64,000 bases of DNA from Sebastes aleutianus (Eukaryota > Chordata > Actinopteri > Perciformes > Sebastidae), in assembly GCA_916700875.1 (NCBI GenBank), contig CAKAKS010000294.1:124001-188000 (forward strand). The letters are read 5' to 3'. Both the position numbers and the translations under genes were made by a program. Shown piece after piece: positions 21,603 to 32,495 of the stretch; position 1 is the first letter of the stretch, and each line of letters begins with the position of its first letter. The notes beneath the pieces are model-generated. The model saw only the letters and a program-made list of their open reading frames with translations, was not told where the DNA came from and searched no databases.

Positions 21603-21719
21603 AGTTCAGGACAGACAGAGAGCAGAGTCTCCAGTACCCAGCTGTCTGTCCATGAAGAGTGACCGGTCCAATGATCTTCCTCCGGACTTCAGTAATGAAC
21701 CTGGACCCTCAGAGTCAAA
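21603..21719 (+). CDS. NLR gene 2, exon 3: N-terminal repeat B
   Basis: A 117-base exon, acceptor TGTTTGCAG and donor AA|GTAAGA, in phase 2 at both ends, so skipping it or repeating it keeps the frame. It encodes QRAESPVPSCLSMKSDRS and FSNEPGPSESK. The RAESP..SC.SMKSDRS pattern is the recurring N-terminal motif of fish NLRC3-like proteins. No known enzymatic role; it is probably a linker or adaptor-binding segment. Confidence 0.85.
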
Positions 21720-22179
21720 GTAAGAGACTGTTTTTACTGTAAGCTGACCTGGTGGATGATGATGCATTGAGGACGAAGACAAAACGTTCTGCTAAAAGAT
21801 TTATATTCCTCAAAATGCAGCTTCATGTTGTACTAATTGAGCAAGAAGAAGTGTCATTTCTGGCTACCATCTATGTTTGGATTATGAAAAAGAGTTGCAA
21901 CTCAGGAAAATGGCTTAAATTATTTTTTATTATGCAACAGACAATAGTTTCTTCTTTCAGATGTTGAGAAGAATCTTAGTCATATAAGTCTGAAAAAAAA
22001 CAAAACAGAAATATTACAGAAAAAGCACATTAGTTTTTAACCAAATTGATTTAAACATAAAAATGAGATAACATTTGACCAAAACTCATTTTAATTCAAC
22101 CTGTTCAAGCCAAAAGAGATTCTCATAAACACACCGTGTTAAAAAGCTGATCTGTGTGAGTAACACACACACACCGTCA

Positions 22180-22440
22180 TAGATAAACTCTGAGATCAAA
22201 GGTTTCCTGTAAATGGAGAGGGGAGGAGTCACACTGACCAGGTGATCCAGGTACATGAGAACAGGGATGGATCCCTGAAAGTGTTCAGTCAGTCAGCTCA
22301 GACTCCATTTTGAGTTGACAGAGGAAAAAGTGAAGCCTGAGGCAGGTTGAGTGGCAATCCAACATTTTATTACTTTACTGCCAAACTCTCTGAGTCAGTT
22401 TTCTCCCTGTGGACTGTAGAGGAGAGAAATGCGCCGCTGC
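22180..22440. repeat. Third copy of the NLR leader and upstream region
   Basis: Matches 18090-18360 (CCAGGTGATCCAGGTACATG, GACTCCATTT, CTCCCTGTGGACTGTAGAGG). It lies just upstream of exon C, so an alternative promoter or leader could exist here, but this cannot be told from sequence alone. Confidence 0.75.
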
Positions 22441-22984
22441 CACCTTGTGGTTTCCCGGCGTGCCCTTGCAATATGTGTGTCAATGAGCAAGTTGCAGTTT
22501 TTTTTCCATCAAGTTATATAGCCTCCAGAATAATATCAATGTTTTAAAAGTGGCCAAAGAGAGCTGATTATGTCCTTTACTGATTCACAGTCACTTTGGG
22601 CAGTTTAGTTTGAGTTAGTTAGGTTTGAACTGAGGTTACAAGTGGTCTAAATATTGCGGTAGACCAGTAGTCTAAGACACATAGCATACAACACTGCTGT
22701 CCTGGTGTTCCTTGTTAGAATAGATTAATATCAGTGTTTTAAAAATGGCCGTTGTACCTCTTTAATAAACAAACTTCAGCCAGATCACTTAATGTTTAAT
22801 AAGACAGTCCGACAAAAAGGCAGCTAATTCTTGTTTATTAAAGCAGGAGAGTTAAAATAAAGGAACATTTTCATCACAGACTGAATGCTGAATTCAAACA
22901 GAAAAGTAACAACACTTTCACTCTTCCCTGTGACCATCTGAGCTTCAGTTAGAACATTTTAGTTATAAAGTAATGTCTCCTCAG

Positions 22985-23082
22985 AGAGAAGAAGAGGAGT
23001 CATGCTTCTGTGGAGGAGCCAACGTCCAGATCCAGAAAAAGACCTCGACTGCAGACAGCCAGTCAGACCAGCACTGTACAAA
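22985..23082 (+). CDS. NLR gene 2, exon 4: basic linker
   Basis: A 98-base exon, acceptor CTCCTCAG and donor CAAA|GTAAGA, entered in phase 2 and left in phase 1, matching its neighbours. It encodes a basic linker (SRSRKRPRLQ) between the N-terminal acidic repeats and the FISNA domain. The RKRPR cluster could act as a nuclear import signal, though this is only a pattern. Confidence 0.8.
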
Positions 23083-23660
23083 GTAAGACTGTAGATCATT
23101 GTTGTGACAACTGTTTAAATCTTCTCCACCATACATATCTGCTCTGTAACACTTGTACTCTGTTCTCCTTTGAGAGAAAATCTGAACCCAAAAGAAATAA
23201 TTTTAAACTTTTATGTTTTGTTTTTATGATAGCACTCCGTCTTTGCATTAACCAATCAGAATGATGTTTGTTCTCCATCTGCATAGATGCAAATGGAGAA
23301 CTATTAATCTCTGTAAAGCAACAACATCACTGTTCTATCATAGACAGACAGACACACTGACTAACAGCCAGACAGCAGCCTGAGACACAACAAGAGCCAT
23401 AGACTTTGAACAACATTAGTTTTCCTGCTAAAGTCTCCTTCTCTAAATTACAAACATACGTCTTGTCCTGCAGAGCGACTTGTTGAAAAACTATTAAAAA
23501 TAAATATAAAAATCACATTGACGTTAGTTTTGACTTCAAGAATGGATTATGACTTTATAACCTTTACTTCTTTATATGTTCTTAAATTGATTATTTTCAT
23601 ATTGGCAATGAAAATAAAAAGTTTCTGTGTTTTGTCTTAAACTTTTTTTCTCTCTTTCAG

Positions 23661-25440
23661 CAGATAGCGTTCTGCAGGAGGTTGTAGATGAACATAAGAT
23701 CAGTCTGAGGAGGAGATGTGAATGTGTGACAGAAGGAACTGATGAAACAGGAAGTGGAACCCTCCTCAACAGGATCTACACTGAGCTCTACATCACAGAG
23801 GGACAGAGTGAAGAGGTTAATACCCAACATGAGGTGTGGCAGCTTGAGACAGCTTCCAAGAAGAAGACCCTCCACGACGCTCCAATCAAGTGCCACGACA
23901 TCTTTAAAGCCTTACCTGACCAACAGGGAGACATCAGAGTCGTTCTGACGAACGGCGTCGCTGGCGTTGGAAAAACCTTCTCAGTGCAGAAGTTCACTCT
24001 GGACTGGGCAGAGGGCTTGGAAAACCAAGATGTCAGTCTGGTGATTCTGCTTTCGTTCAGGGAGCTGAACTTGATCAGAGATGAGCAATACAGTCTTCTA
24101 AAGCTGCTCCATGTTTTCCATCCAACATTACAGAAGGTCACAGCAGAGAAGCTCGCTGTCTGTAAAGTTCTGTTCATCTTTGACGGCCTGGATGAAAGCA
24201 GACTTTCACTGGATTTCAATAACAATGAGGTTGTGTCTGATGTCACCCAGAAGTCATCAGTCAACGTGCTGTTGACAAACCTCATCCAGGGGAATCTGCT
24301 TCCCTCAGCTCTCATCTGGATAACTTCCCGACCTGCAGCAGCCAATCAGATCCCTCCTGCATGTGTTGACAGGGTAACAGAAGTACGAGGCTTCACTGAC
24401 GCCCAGAAGGAGGAGTACTTCAGGAGGAGAGTCAGTGATGAAGAGCTGTCCAGCAGAATCATCTCACACATCAAGACATCCAGGAGCCTCCACATCATGT
24501 GTCTAATCCCAGTCTTCTGCTGGATCACTGCTACAGTTCTGGACCACATGTTGACTACAGACCAGAGAGGAGAGCTGCCCAAGACTCTGACTGACATGTA
24601 CTCACACTTCCTGTTGGTTCAGACAAAGAGGAAGAAGCAGAAGTATGGTGAGGGACATGAGACGAGTCCACAGGAGCTGACGGAGGCTGACAGGGAAGTT
24701 CTTCTGAAGCTGGGGAGGCTGGCGTTTGAACATCTGGAGAGAGGAAACATCATGTTCTACCAAGAAGACCTGGAGCGGTGTGGTCTTGATGTCACAGAGG
24801 CCTTAGTGTACTCAGGAGTTTGTACAGAGATCTTCAGAAGAGAGTGCGTGATCTTCCAGAAAACAGTCTACTGCTTTGTTCACCTGAGCATTCAAGAGTT
24901 TCTGGCTGCAGTCTACATGTTCCACTGTTACACAAGCAGCAACACAGAGGTACTGGAGGCCTTCCTGGGAAAAATACATCTTCATTCACTCCTGGAGAGA
25001 GCCATGGAGAAATCCCTTGAAAGTAAAAATGGCCACCTGGACCTCTTTATTCGCTTCCTCCATGGCCTCTCTCTGAAGTCCAACCAGAGACTCTTAGGAG
25101 GTCTGCTGGGTCAGACAGACAACAGTCCAGAAATCATCCAGAGAATCATCAACAACCTGAAGAAGATGAACAGAGATAATATCTCTCCTGACAGAAGCAT
25201 CAACATCTTCCACTGTCTGACGGAGATGAACGACCAGTCGGTACATCAGGAGATCCAAGAGTTCCTGAAGTCAGAGAACAGATCAAGGCAGAAACTCTCT
25301 GTGATCCACTGCTCAGCTCTGGCCTACATGCTGCAGATGTCAGAGGAGGTTCTGCATGAGTTGGACCTGAAGAGTTACAACACAACACTAGAAGGACGAC
25401 GGAGACTGATTCCAGCTGTGAGGAACTGCAGAAAAGCTCT
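23661..25440 (+). CDS. NLR gene 2, FISNA-NACHT exon (NLRC3-like)
   Basis: An intact 1,780-base exon (592 codons) between TCTCTTTCAG and CT|GTAAGT. The first ~100 residues are the fish-specific FISNA domain (YTELYITEGQSEEVNTQHEV, then a basic stretch and PIKCHDIFK). The NACHT ATPase follows, with Walker A GVAGVGKT (bases 23954-23977) and Walker B LFIFDGLDE (near 24170-24195). Then come the winged-helix and superhelical parts (CFVHLSIQEFLAAVYMF; FLHGLSLKSNQRLLGGLL). The protein is a cytosolic sensor expected to bind ATP and oligomerise; fish NLRC3-like members modulate innate signalling, but the ligand is unknown. With the other exons the predicted protein is about 960 residues. The next in-phase exon is 10.3 kb downstream at 35751. 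Confidence 0.95.
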
Positions 25441-26764
25441 GTAAGTCCAGATGTGATTAACTTTGTAGATCAGTGTAGATTACTTGTTTAGTTATTCAAA
25501 TATACACTATAAATTATTCTTAAAATATAATATTCTTATAAGTGTTCCATGTGTTTATTACATAAATATGTCAGTTGTATTTTGTCACAGATGTTCTTGA
25601 GCTGTTTCAAATGTTCAGTTCAAAAATGTTTCAGTAGGTTGTGTTTCTAGCTGTCAAGTTAATTAACACTTATTCTATTTATTTCTAATAATTGTTAAAT
25701 TTTACAGTTTTTTTTTATTTATCTTTTTGGGGGATGTGAACCTGGTAAAACAAATGAAAAAAACAAAAGATCAGCTGGCTGGTGGAGCGCTGGGTCTAAC
25801 CGGTGTAACGGCAGCAACAGAACGTTTGCTGATCCGGCGGGGAGTCTGGGCGGTCCTGGGATCAGAGCCCTGGTGCTGGGGTTTGCACTGGCTGAATTTG
25901 AGCTAACTGCTAAACTCCAGCGAGGAGGACGAGACAGGGGTGCGAGTCGTTTTCTCGTTTCAGCTTCTACTAATTTAATCCAGACAGTGCAGTGTCCGTT
26001 CAGAGCATGTCTGTTCAGAACGGGCCTGATGCTTGGCTTGTGGTGTTGCTGCTTGCAGCTTTCTCGAGAACCGCTCGTACAAACAACTTCACACTCGACA
26101 TTGTGCCTCCTTGGGTCCTGAGCAATACACCTGCCATGACATAGTTGCGTCACACACCCAAGTCACGGCTACTCATGGTTAGGAACACCGGTGAAATACA
26201 CTCTGTTTCACAGGAAGAAACAGACCCCGGTAGCTGTTACTCGCAGTCAGAAACATCGGTGAAATACACTTAGCGGAGGTAATTTCCAAATAGGTGTATT
26301 AGTTGCTTGCTTTGACATAACCACCACGGTTATAAAGTAGAGCATGGATTTAATTATCGGAGGTATTTTCCTGGAGGTAACGTTATTAGTGTTATTTGTT
26401 AGTATCAAGTCTGACACCGGGGAAATACCGTCTTACTCACGGGGGAAAAACACACACAGGTCACAGCTTACTCACGGTTACACCAGTGAAATACAATAGA
26501 AGAGTTTGGTTGTAAAGGGAACTGCAGTCAATGAGCAGCGGTCTGCCCGCTGTGGACGCCATGTTGGACCCCGCTGCCACACAGAGAGCTGGTCACTCGT
26601 TTATTCAAAGTTTAATAACATTGAACGTGTCAGGCATCCAAATTGCACCAAACTTGACAATGCACGTCCTTGGGTCCCCAGCAATACACCCACCAAGTGT
26701 GAAGTCGATTGGATGAGCGGTTCTCAAGATATGGGAAGGACACACATACAGACAGACAGACATT
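25441..26764. other. NLR gene 2 intron start with shared repeat 25921-26254
   Basis: No exon. 25921-26254 is the right copy of the segment at 39-376. 26630-26760 (GAAGTCGATTGGATGAGCGG and GGACACACATACAGACAGAC) is a dispersed fish repeat fragment adjoining the LINE tail. Confidence 0.65.
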
Positions 26765-26863
26765 TAATTCAATTCAATTCATCTTTATTGACAGACTCGA
26801 AGTCCATTAAAAAATATACAACACCAACAACAATACATACATTAAAATAGAAACTGCCACTTT

Positions 26864-28431
26864 TTATAAAAGACAGTTATACCAGTGTTTCCACAGGGGT
26901 GACTGGTATCGTATAACACTAAAACAAGGATTTGACAGTAGCATGATAATGGCGTTCTGAGAATCATTTAGCCGACATATAAATTTATACATCAGGTTTC
27001 TCAACAGAGCCTGGAAAGTGTTGACACCTGCATTACAGAACAGCTCGCTTGCACTACACCACCTGGGTTTCTTAAGTAATATCCGCATGCAGTCATTGTA
27101 GGCAACCTGAAGCTTATGCATGCTCGCCTTTTTAAACTTGGCCCACAGGGAGGCAGTATAGAGGAGAGTGCAATAGGCTCTAAAGAGACCTATCTTGACA
27201 TGGTCTGAACACATGTAGAATTTTCTTGCCAACATGTTAGCTTGAGCATATAATATACGGCACTGCCTGTACATGTCGTCATCATCAGACATTTGATCTG
27301 TAATAAAGTGCCCCAGATATTTTATTTTTATTACAAACACATAGCAGTTGTCCTGATAGATAAAAAGCCTGAAAGTTGAGGTCCCTATCTTCTTTTGTTA
27401 TACAGAACATGACAACACTCTTTTTTGCATTGTATTGCACATCATATTTGACCCCATACTCGGAGCATATATTCAGCAGCTGTTGAAACCCAGCACTGCT
27501 AGGAGAGAGAGACAATAGCCAGATCGTCAGCATACATAAAATGGTTTACCAGGGTGTTACCAATCATACAGCCTGTTTTACAGCCTCTTAGTTGGTCAGA
27601 TAACTCATTCATGTACACATTAAAGAGGGCTGGTGAAAGTAAACCCCCTTGTCTTACTCCATTACCAACACCAAAGGGATCGGAGACTCGATTGCCCCAT
27701 TTGACCTGCATATTCTGGTTGGCATACCAATATGCTTAGATTCTTATAATGCTGTCAGGCACGCCCCTTTGACTCAATTTCAGAAACAACTTTTGGTGAT
27801 TTACTCGGTCAAAAGCCTTAGATGCATCAATAAAACCGATTACAACAGAGGAGTTTTGCCTTCTATAGCTTTCGGCTACTTCTTTCAAGGCATATATACA
27901 CAAATCAGTGCCATGCTTAGCCTTGAAGCCAAACTGGTTGTCTGTGGTACCAAGATATTTACATAAACACTCTAATAAAATCCTCTCGAGGACTTTAGAT
28001 ACCACACTGGCTAGTGCAATTGGCCTGTAATTATCCAGGCTCCCAACCTTGCCAGCTTTGTCCTTGATGACAGGCACAAGAGTAACAGAGATCATTGAGT
28101 CTGGCAACTGTCCATGCGTCATAAACCCCTTAAAACAAATGGCAAGAAGAGCTGCAACCTTTGGGCTTGCAAACTTAAGATGTTCTGCAGTGATATGATC
28201 AGAACCACTTGCTTTATTGTCAGATAGCTGTTTTATTGCTTGATAAACTGCATTGATTGTGATTCCCAATGTGTCACTGTTAGCAATATTACCCACTTTG
28301 TAGGGGTCACTTTTAACACAATTAAATAAAGCAGAGTAATGCTTCCTCCACAACTCAGCTATGTTATCGGCTCCAGAAACTCCCTCTATAGTGCATGGTA
28401 GCGATGCATTGGCCCTATTCAGAGCTCCCAC
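26864..28431 (-). pseudogene. LINE reverse transcriptase region, broken
   Basis: Minus-strand pieces in shifting frames carry reverse transcriptase blocks: NYRPIALASVVSKVLERIL, GFIDASKAFDRVNH (first catalytic D), GVRQGGLLSPALFN and FMYADDLAIV (catalytic DD). A C-terminal part with YLGHFITDQMSDDDD and ARKFYMCSDHVK follows. Stops or frameshifts occur near 27736, 27510 and 27290, so it cannot make one protein. Confidence 0.9.
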
Positions 28432-28599
28432 CTCCTACCAGAAGTCAGTGAGATTGTTACAAAGTAGTTTTTCAGCCATAGAGTCCGCTATCATAACTTG
28501 TTCGTGTTTGGAAACATAACGAACCGCATATTTGTAGCTAGCTTTAGTGAGCTTTTTGCAGTCCAGGACCTGCCCCTGTCTACCTGCCAGAACCCAAGC

Positions 28600-30052
28600 C
28601 TAAAAAGCCTCCTTAGCTTCTGCATGATGTGCAGCCACATGCTTATTCCAATCTAGCTTGATGTTGTGTGCCTTATTAGAGTAAGTAAAGTATGATCTCC
28701 TAGCCTCATACAAAGCTCCCACAATACCATCATACATAGCACAGAGGGCTTTATGTTGAGAAACGTCCTTACAGTTTACATCAGCACACATAACTGCATC
28801 TTTGGGTACATGTACATCACTCAAGAGGTTATCAGTTCTCTGATAGTATGACAAGACATCCTCATTAGTGAGCTTAGCCCAATCTAATTTAGAACTATTG
28901 ACCTCATGAGTCATCTCAGGAAGATTATCAATATCAAGACTCATAATAAATGGTACATGATCAGACATGGCAGTCTCATAGAGTATTTCCACTGATCGCA
29001 GAGTAGCATGGGCATCAGAAGTGCAAATGCAATGGTCAAGCCATGATGTTGAGTGTCAGGCTTCACTTATGTACGAATAGCTATCTGCAGGTAAGAGCAG
29101 TTCACTGGATAATATAAGATTGTTATCATCATAAAACTGCAACATGTGTTTGGCAAACAATGAACACTTATCTGAAATGTCAGCATTCATATCACCAACC
29201 ACATAAATACTTGTGGAATGATTATGTGGTATATTTTCAGGTCTTGCACCGGACAGAGAGGCCACTCATTGTAAACATAAGACCGAGAGGCCCCTAGTTG
29301 TAAACATATGTGCAGGAAGCGGACGGGGAGACCTGGGGTCATGCGGTGGATCCTGGGGCTGAAAGATAAGCATGTAGGTCAAAGGTCACATACCTAAGCA
29401 TACGCTCAGCTCAGCAAGTTGCCTGAGATGAACCCCATATAAGGAGGTGCGGGAGCCCCGAAGTTTAGGGACTTTCAGATTCGACATGAGACCTCCGGAC
29501 GATCTAGAACGTCCGTCATGACCTGTGTTGCTGTTTGTAATAAACTCTATTATACCAGCAAGAACAGTGTCCTCGGAGCATCCTTTCTCATCACTTCAAC
29601 AGAACTGTCGCAGGCAAGATACTACAATTATCATGAATAAAGGAACTTATAAAAGCAAGTCTATTCAAATATACATCCTCATTCTGTTGACACTCATAGG
29701 GTGTATATACATTAAGGATATTGATCTTTAACTGTACAGCGATACACCAGTCAGTTTCAGACCTGATGACACTTATCACTAAGTCCAACTTTTTGTGCCA
29801 TAGGATAGCCACACCTCTTGCTATCCTTCCTCTCACTATTCCCATAGTAAGATCAGTTGTGGATTCACCAGCCCCGTGGAAATTGTCATTAAAAGAGTTC
29901 AGTTTTCCCAGATCCTGTTTCGGTAAAAAAGTTTCTTGTAAACATAGAATGTCACAGTTTTGCAATAAGTTGTCAACAACTATACGACGGGCCCTGTCTC
30001 CTGCGGAATTGCCAACGTGCAGCCCTCGACAGTTGTAAGACACAACACGCAT
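28600..30052 (-). pseudogene. LINE endonuclease region, split by an LTR
   Basis: Starting at about 30052 on the minus strand: VVSYNCRGLH, CDILCLQET and later YVVGDMNADI and SDHVPF. These are the conserved blocks of apurinic-type LINE endonucleases (N, E, D and H motifs). The frame is cut between LNVYTPYE...IHDN and STSIYVVGD by about 325 bases of LTR-like DNA (29266-29590), and stops follow near 29050 and 28598. Confidence 0.85.
29266..29590 (+). mobile_element. Probable solo LTR inside the LINE
   Basis: Foreign DNA of about 325 bases splits the endonuclease frame. On the + strand it has a TATA-like CATATAAGG (~29437), then about 100 bases later AATAAA (~29539), and ends TTCAACA or a little beyond. 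This U3-R-U5 order fits a single long terminal repeat left by recombination. No matching target duplication was found, so the exact ends are unsure. No protein-coding part is present. Confidence 0.55.
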
Positions 30053-30134
30053 CAGAGTTTAAGTGGTCAGTGCGGCCATAGCACCAGTCGGCATATTTGC
30101 ACCAAGTGTAGAAATCGCTGTGCTAGTGCCAAAC

Positions 30135-30672
30135 GGTCTGGGTATCATCGGATAATCCGTTTTGCCTTTGGAATTCAGAAAGGAAAAAACGTTTTTTTAT
30201 TTTTTCGTTTTAAACCAAAAACCAGGAAACGGCCGTTTTCTCGTTTTTCGTTTCTGAATCAGAAAATGAAAAACGAACCCAAACCGGGCCGTTTGTTTGT
30301 TTTTGCGAATTCCTTTTCTCATTATTCGTTTTTAATTGAAGAACGGAAGTCACGTGGGTTTTTCGTTTTTTCGTTTTAAACCACAAACGAAAAACGGAAT
30401 CACGTGGTGCTCTGTTTGTTTTTCGTTTCCAAACGAAAAACGAAAAAAACAAATTAAAAAAACGATCCGATTTAGTTTCTTCAAGTTTCTTTCTGTCATT
30501 TTCTCTTCTGAATCGAGGAGCGGAGAACGGCAGTCACGTGACCAGGAAGTGAAGGCAAACATGTCAAAATAAAAGCCAATGAGATAGTGTGGTCATTCTA
30601 TAAAAGTGTAACATTATTTAAGCACATGATCGAGGTAACAGTAGAAGATAAACAGGCTAAATAAATACATAC
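30135..30672 (+). repeat. Left terminal inverted repeat
   Basis: Reverse complement of 31995-32495 with a few differences (e.g. AATGAGATAG against AAGAAGATAG in the matching strand). It contains CACGTG motifs at several points (30352, 30402, 30535). Its repeated TTTCGTTTT words give apparent Lys/Phe-rich reading frames of no coding value. Confidence 0.88.
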
Positions 30673-30719
30673 TGTACCTAAAAAAGCCTAATTAATTATA
30701 TATCCTAGACACCTACACT

Positions 30720-31596
30720 GTGCCAAAATCATGGAAATTCACAATAATTAGGCCTGTGCTAAAAAAGCCAGGCGCAAGTAAGCCAAATGATCTTTGGCCC
30801 ATCGCAATAACCTCCATATTGTGTAAAACCATGGAACGAGTTCTTGTCAACCACCTGACCAGCACAGTGGCTACTAAGCTAGATCTGCTCCAGTTCGCTT
30901 AAATAAGAGCGACAGAGTCCCAGACGACGCTGTGCTGACTGCTTAACACCGTCCACAAAACACCTTATGCATCCTAAAGGTTATGCCAGAGCTTTATTTG
31001 TGGATTTTAGCTCAGCTTTTAACTCAATGAAGACGCATATTCTCCTGAAAAGGCTCCTTGATCTCAACATCAACACAGGGTTAGTTGTGTGGATCAGAGG
31101 GTCTGTGTCAGGGAGAACATGTCAGACAGGCTGCCCACAAGGCTGTGTTCTTTCCTCTGTGCTATTCTCTCTTTTTACTAATGAATTTATGACCAATGAG
31201 AAACATTTTAGACTGTTTAAGTATGTGGATGACATGGCCTTAGTTGGCCTTTTACAGGAAACAGGCCCACTAGGTGAAGCTGCCTATCTGGCCCACACTA
31301 CAGCCCTTCAGACACGGTGTCACACTAGCCAGCTAGAAATCAATGTGGCCGAGACGAAAGAATTAATCATGTGCTGCACAAAACAACATTTGATCACAGA
31401 GCTAGTTTCACTTGATGGCCAACATGTTGAAACTGTGGAACACTTTAAATACCTCGGTACAGACTTGGACACCCAGGTGAGCTTCTCTGAAAATACAGAG
31501 TATATCTTCAAGAGATGCTCACAGCGACTTTATCTTCTAAGGAAACTTAGTGGCCTCGGTGTCAGTTATCTGTTAAATCTACAGTATCTGGAGTGA
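30720..31596 (+). pseudogene. Reverse transcriptase fragment inside the TIR element
   Basis: The + strand reads PKSWKFTIIRPVLKKPG, then after stops near 30900-30940, ARALFVDFSSAFNSM (first catalytic D), TGCPQGCVLSSVLFSLF, FKYVDDMALVG (YVDD catalytic pair) and EHFKYLGTDLD with a C-terminal YIFKRCSQRLYLLRKL. It is a non-LTR type enzyme of the L2/BS-like sort, unlike the host LINE (no close similarity and opposite strand). It lacks endonuclease and ORF1, and the frame is broken, so it is a captured or nested fragment. Confidence 0.85.
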
Positions 31597-31855
31597 TGAA
31601 GTGGCCTTCAGTACAGTACTATTGTCATGACAGACAGAGCTTTATTCTGTCTAGCTGGCATTAATGTCATAATCGCTTGTTGAAAAATTAGCATTATCAT
31701 GATGTAGAACTACTCGGCTACAGCCTTCCTAATGGAGTAAAAGGATCAGGTGGAAGTGTCAGGTGTGTTGAAAGGAGTAGCCACATAGTGCTTCTCACCT
31801 GCCGACATAAAGAAACAGCCCATAGTAAGAGAGAAAAGTGTCAATTATGTGAGAG

Positions 31856-31916
31856 TTCTGTATAACATCTGTAGAGACCCTCCCTGTTGTATAACATCTG
31901 TAGAGACCCTCCCTGT
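31856..31916 (+). repeat. Small tandem duplication in the TIR element
   Basis: TGTATAACATCTGTAGAGAC and the eight following bases occur twice in a row. Confidence 0.8.
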
Positions 31917-31994
31917 AATTTATCACACACTTTTTGGATAAAAGACATTCATGTGTTAATGAAAAGAACAAAACAAAAAAATATCTATGTATGT

Positions 31995-32495
31995 ATTTAT
32001 TTGTGTATTTATTTAGCCTATTTATCTTCTACTGTTACTTTGATCCTGTGCTTAAATAATGTTACACTTTTATAGAATGACCAAACTATCTTCTTGGCTT
32101 TTATTTTGACATGTTTGCCTTCACTTCCTGGTCACGTGACTGCCGTTCTCCGCTCCTCGATTCAGAAGAGAAAATGACAGAAAGAAACTTGAAGAAACTA
32201 AATCGGATCGTTTTTTTAATTTGTTTTTTTCGTTTTTCGTTTGGAAACAAAAAACAAACAGAGCACCACGTGATTCCATTTTTCGTTTGTGGTTTAAAAC
32301 GAAAAAACGAAAAACCCACGTGACTTCCGTTCTTCAATTAAAAACGAATAATGAGAAAAGGAATTCGCAAAAACAAAAAAACGGCCCGGTTTGGGTTCGT
32401 TTTTCATTTTTTGATTCAGAAACGAAAAAATAAAAAAACGTTTTTTCCTTTCTGAATTCCAAAGGAAAAACGGATTATCCGATGATACCCAGACC
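31995..32495 (-). repeat. Right terminal inverted repeat
   Basis: Inverted partner of 30135-30672. The two arms are similar enough to form a long hairpin when single stranded. Confidence 0.88.

Larger units (their letters stand above)
30135..32495. mobile_element. 2.36-kb element with ~0.5-kb terminal inverted repeats
   Basis: Both ends read GGTCTGGGTATCATCGG inward, and the inverted similarity continues for about 540 (left, to ~30672) and 500 (right, from ~31995) bases. It is flanked by CCAAAC at 30129-30134 and 32496-32501, a 6-base match that looks like a target duplication. The LINE ORF1 frame resumes on either side, which fixes the insertion limits. Very AT-rich arms with many TTTTCGTTTT blocks. 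The inside carries a non-LTR reverse transcriptase fragment and no transposase. The superfamily is not assigned. Confidence 0.85.

Noticed and set aside
23788..24345. 185-codon minus-strand frame within the NACHT exon
   Set aside because: Antisense shadow of a well-recognised domain; the sense strand has family motifs in order.
30017..30572. Lys/Phe-rich frames of 70-120 codons on both strands, repeated at 32101-32728
   Set aside because: They are translations of the AT-rich inverted arms of the TIR element, open on both strands by composition.
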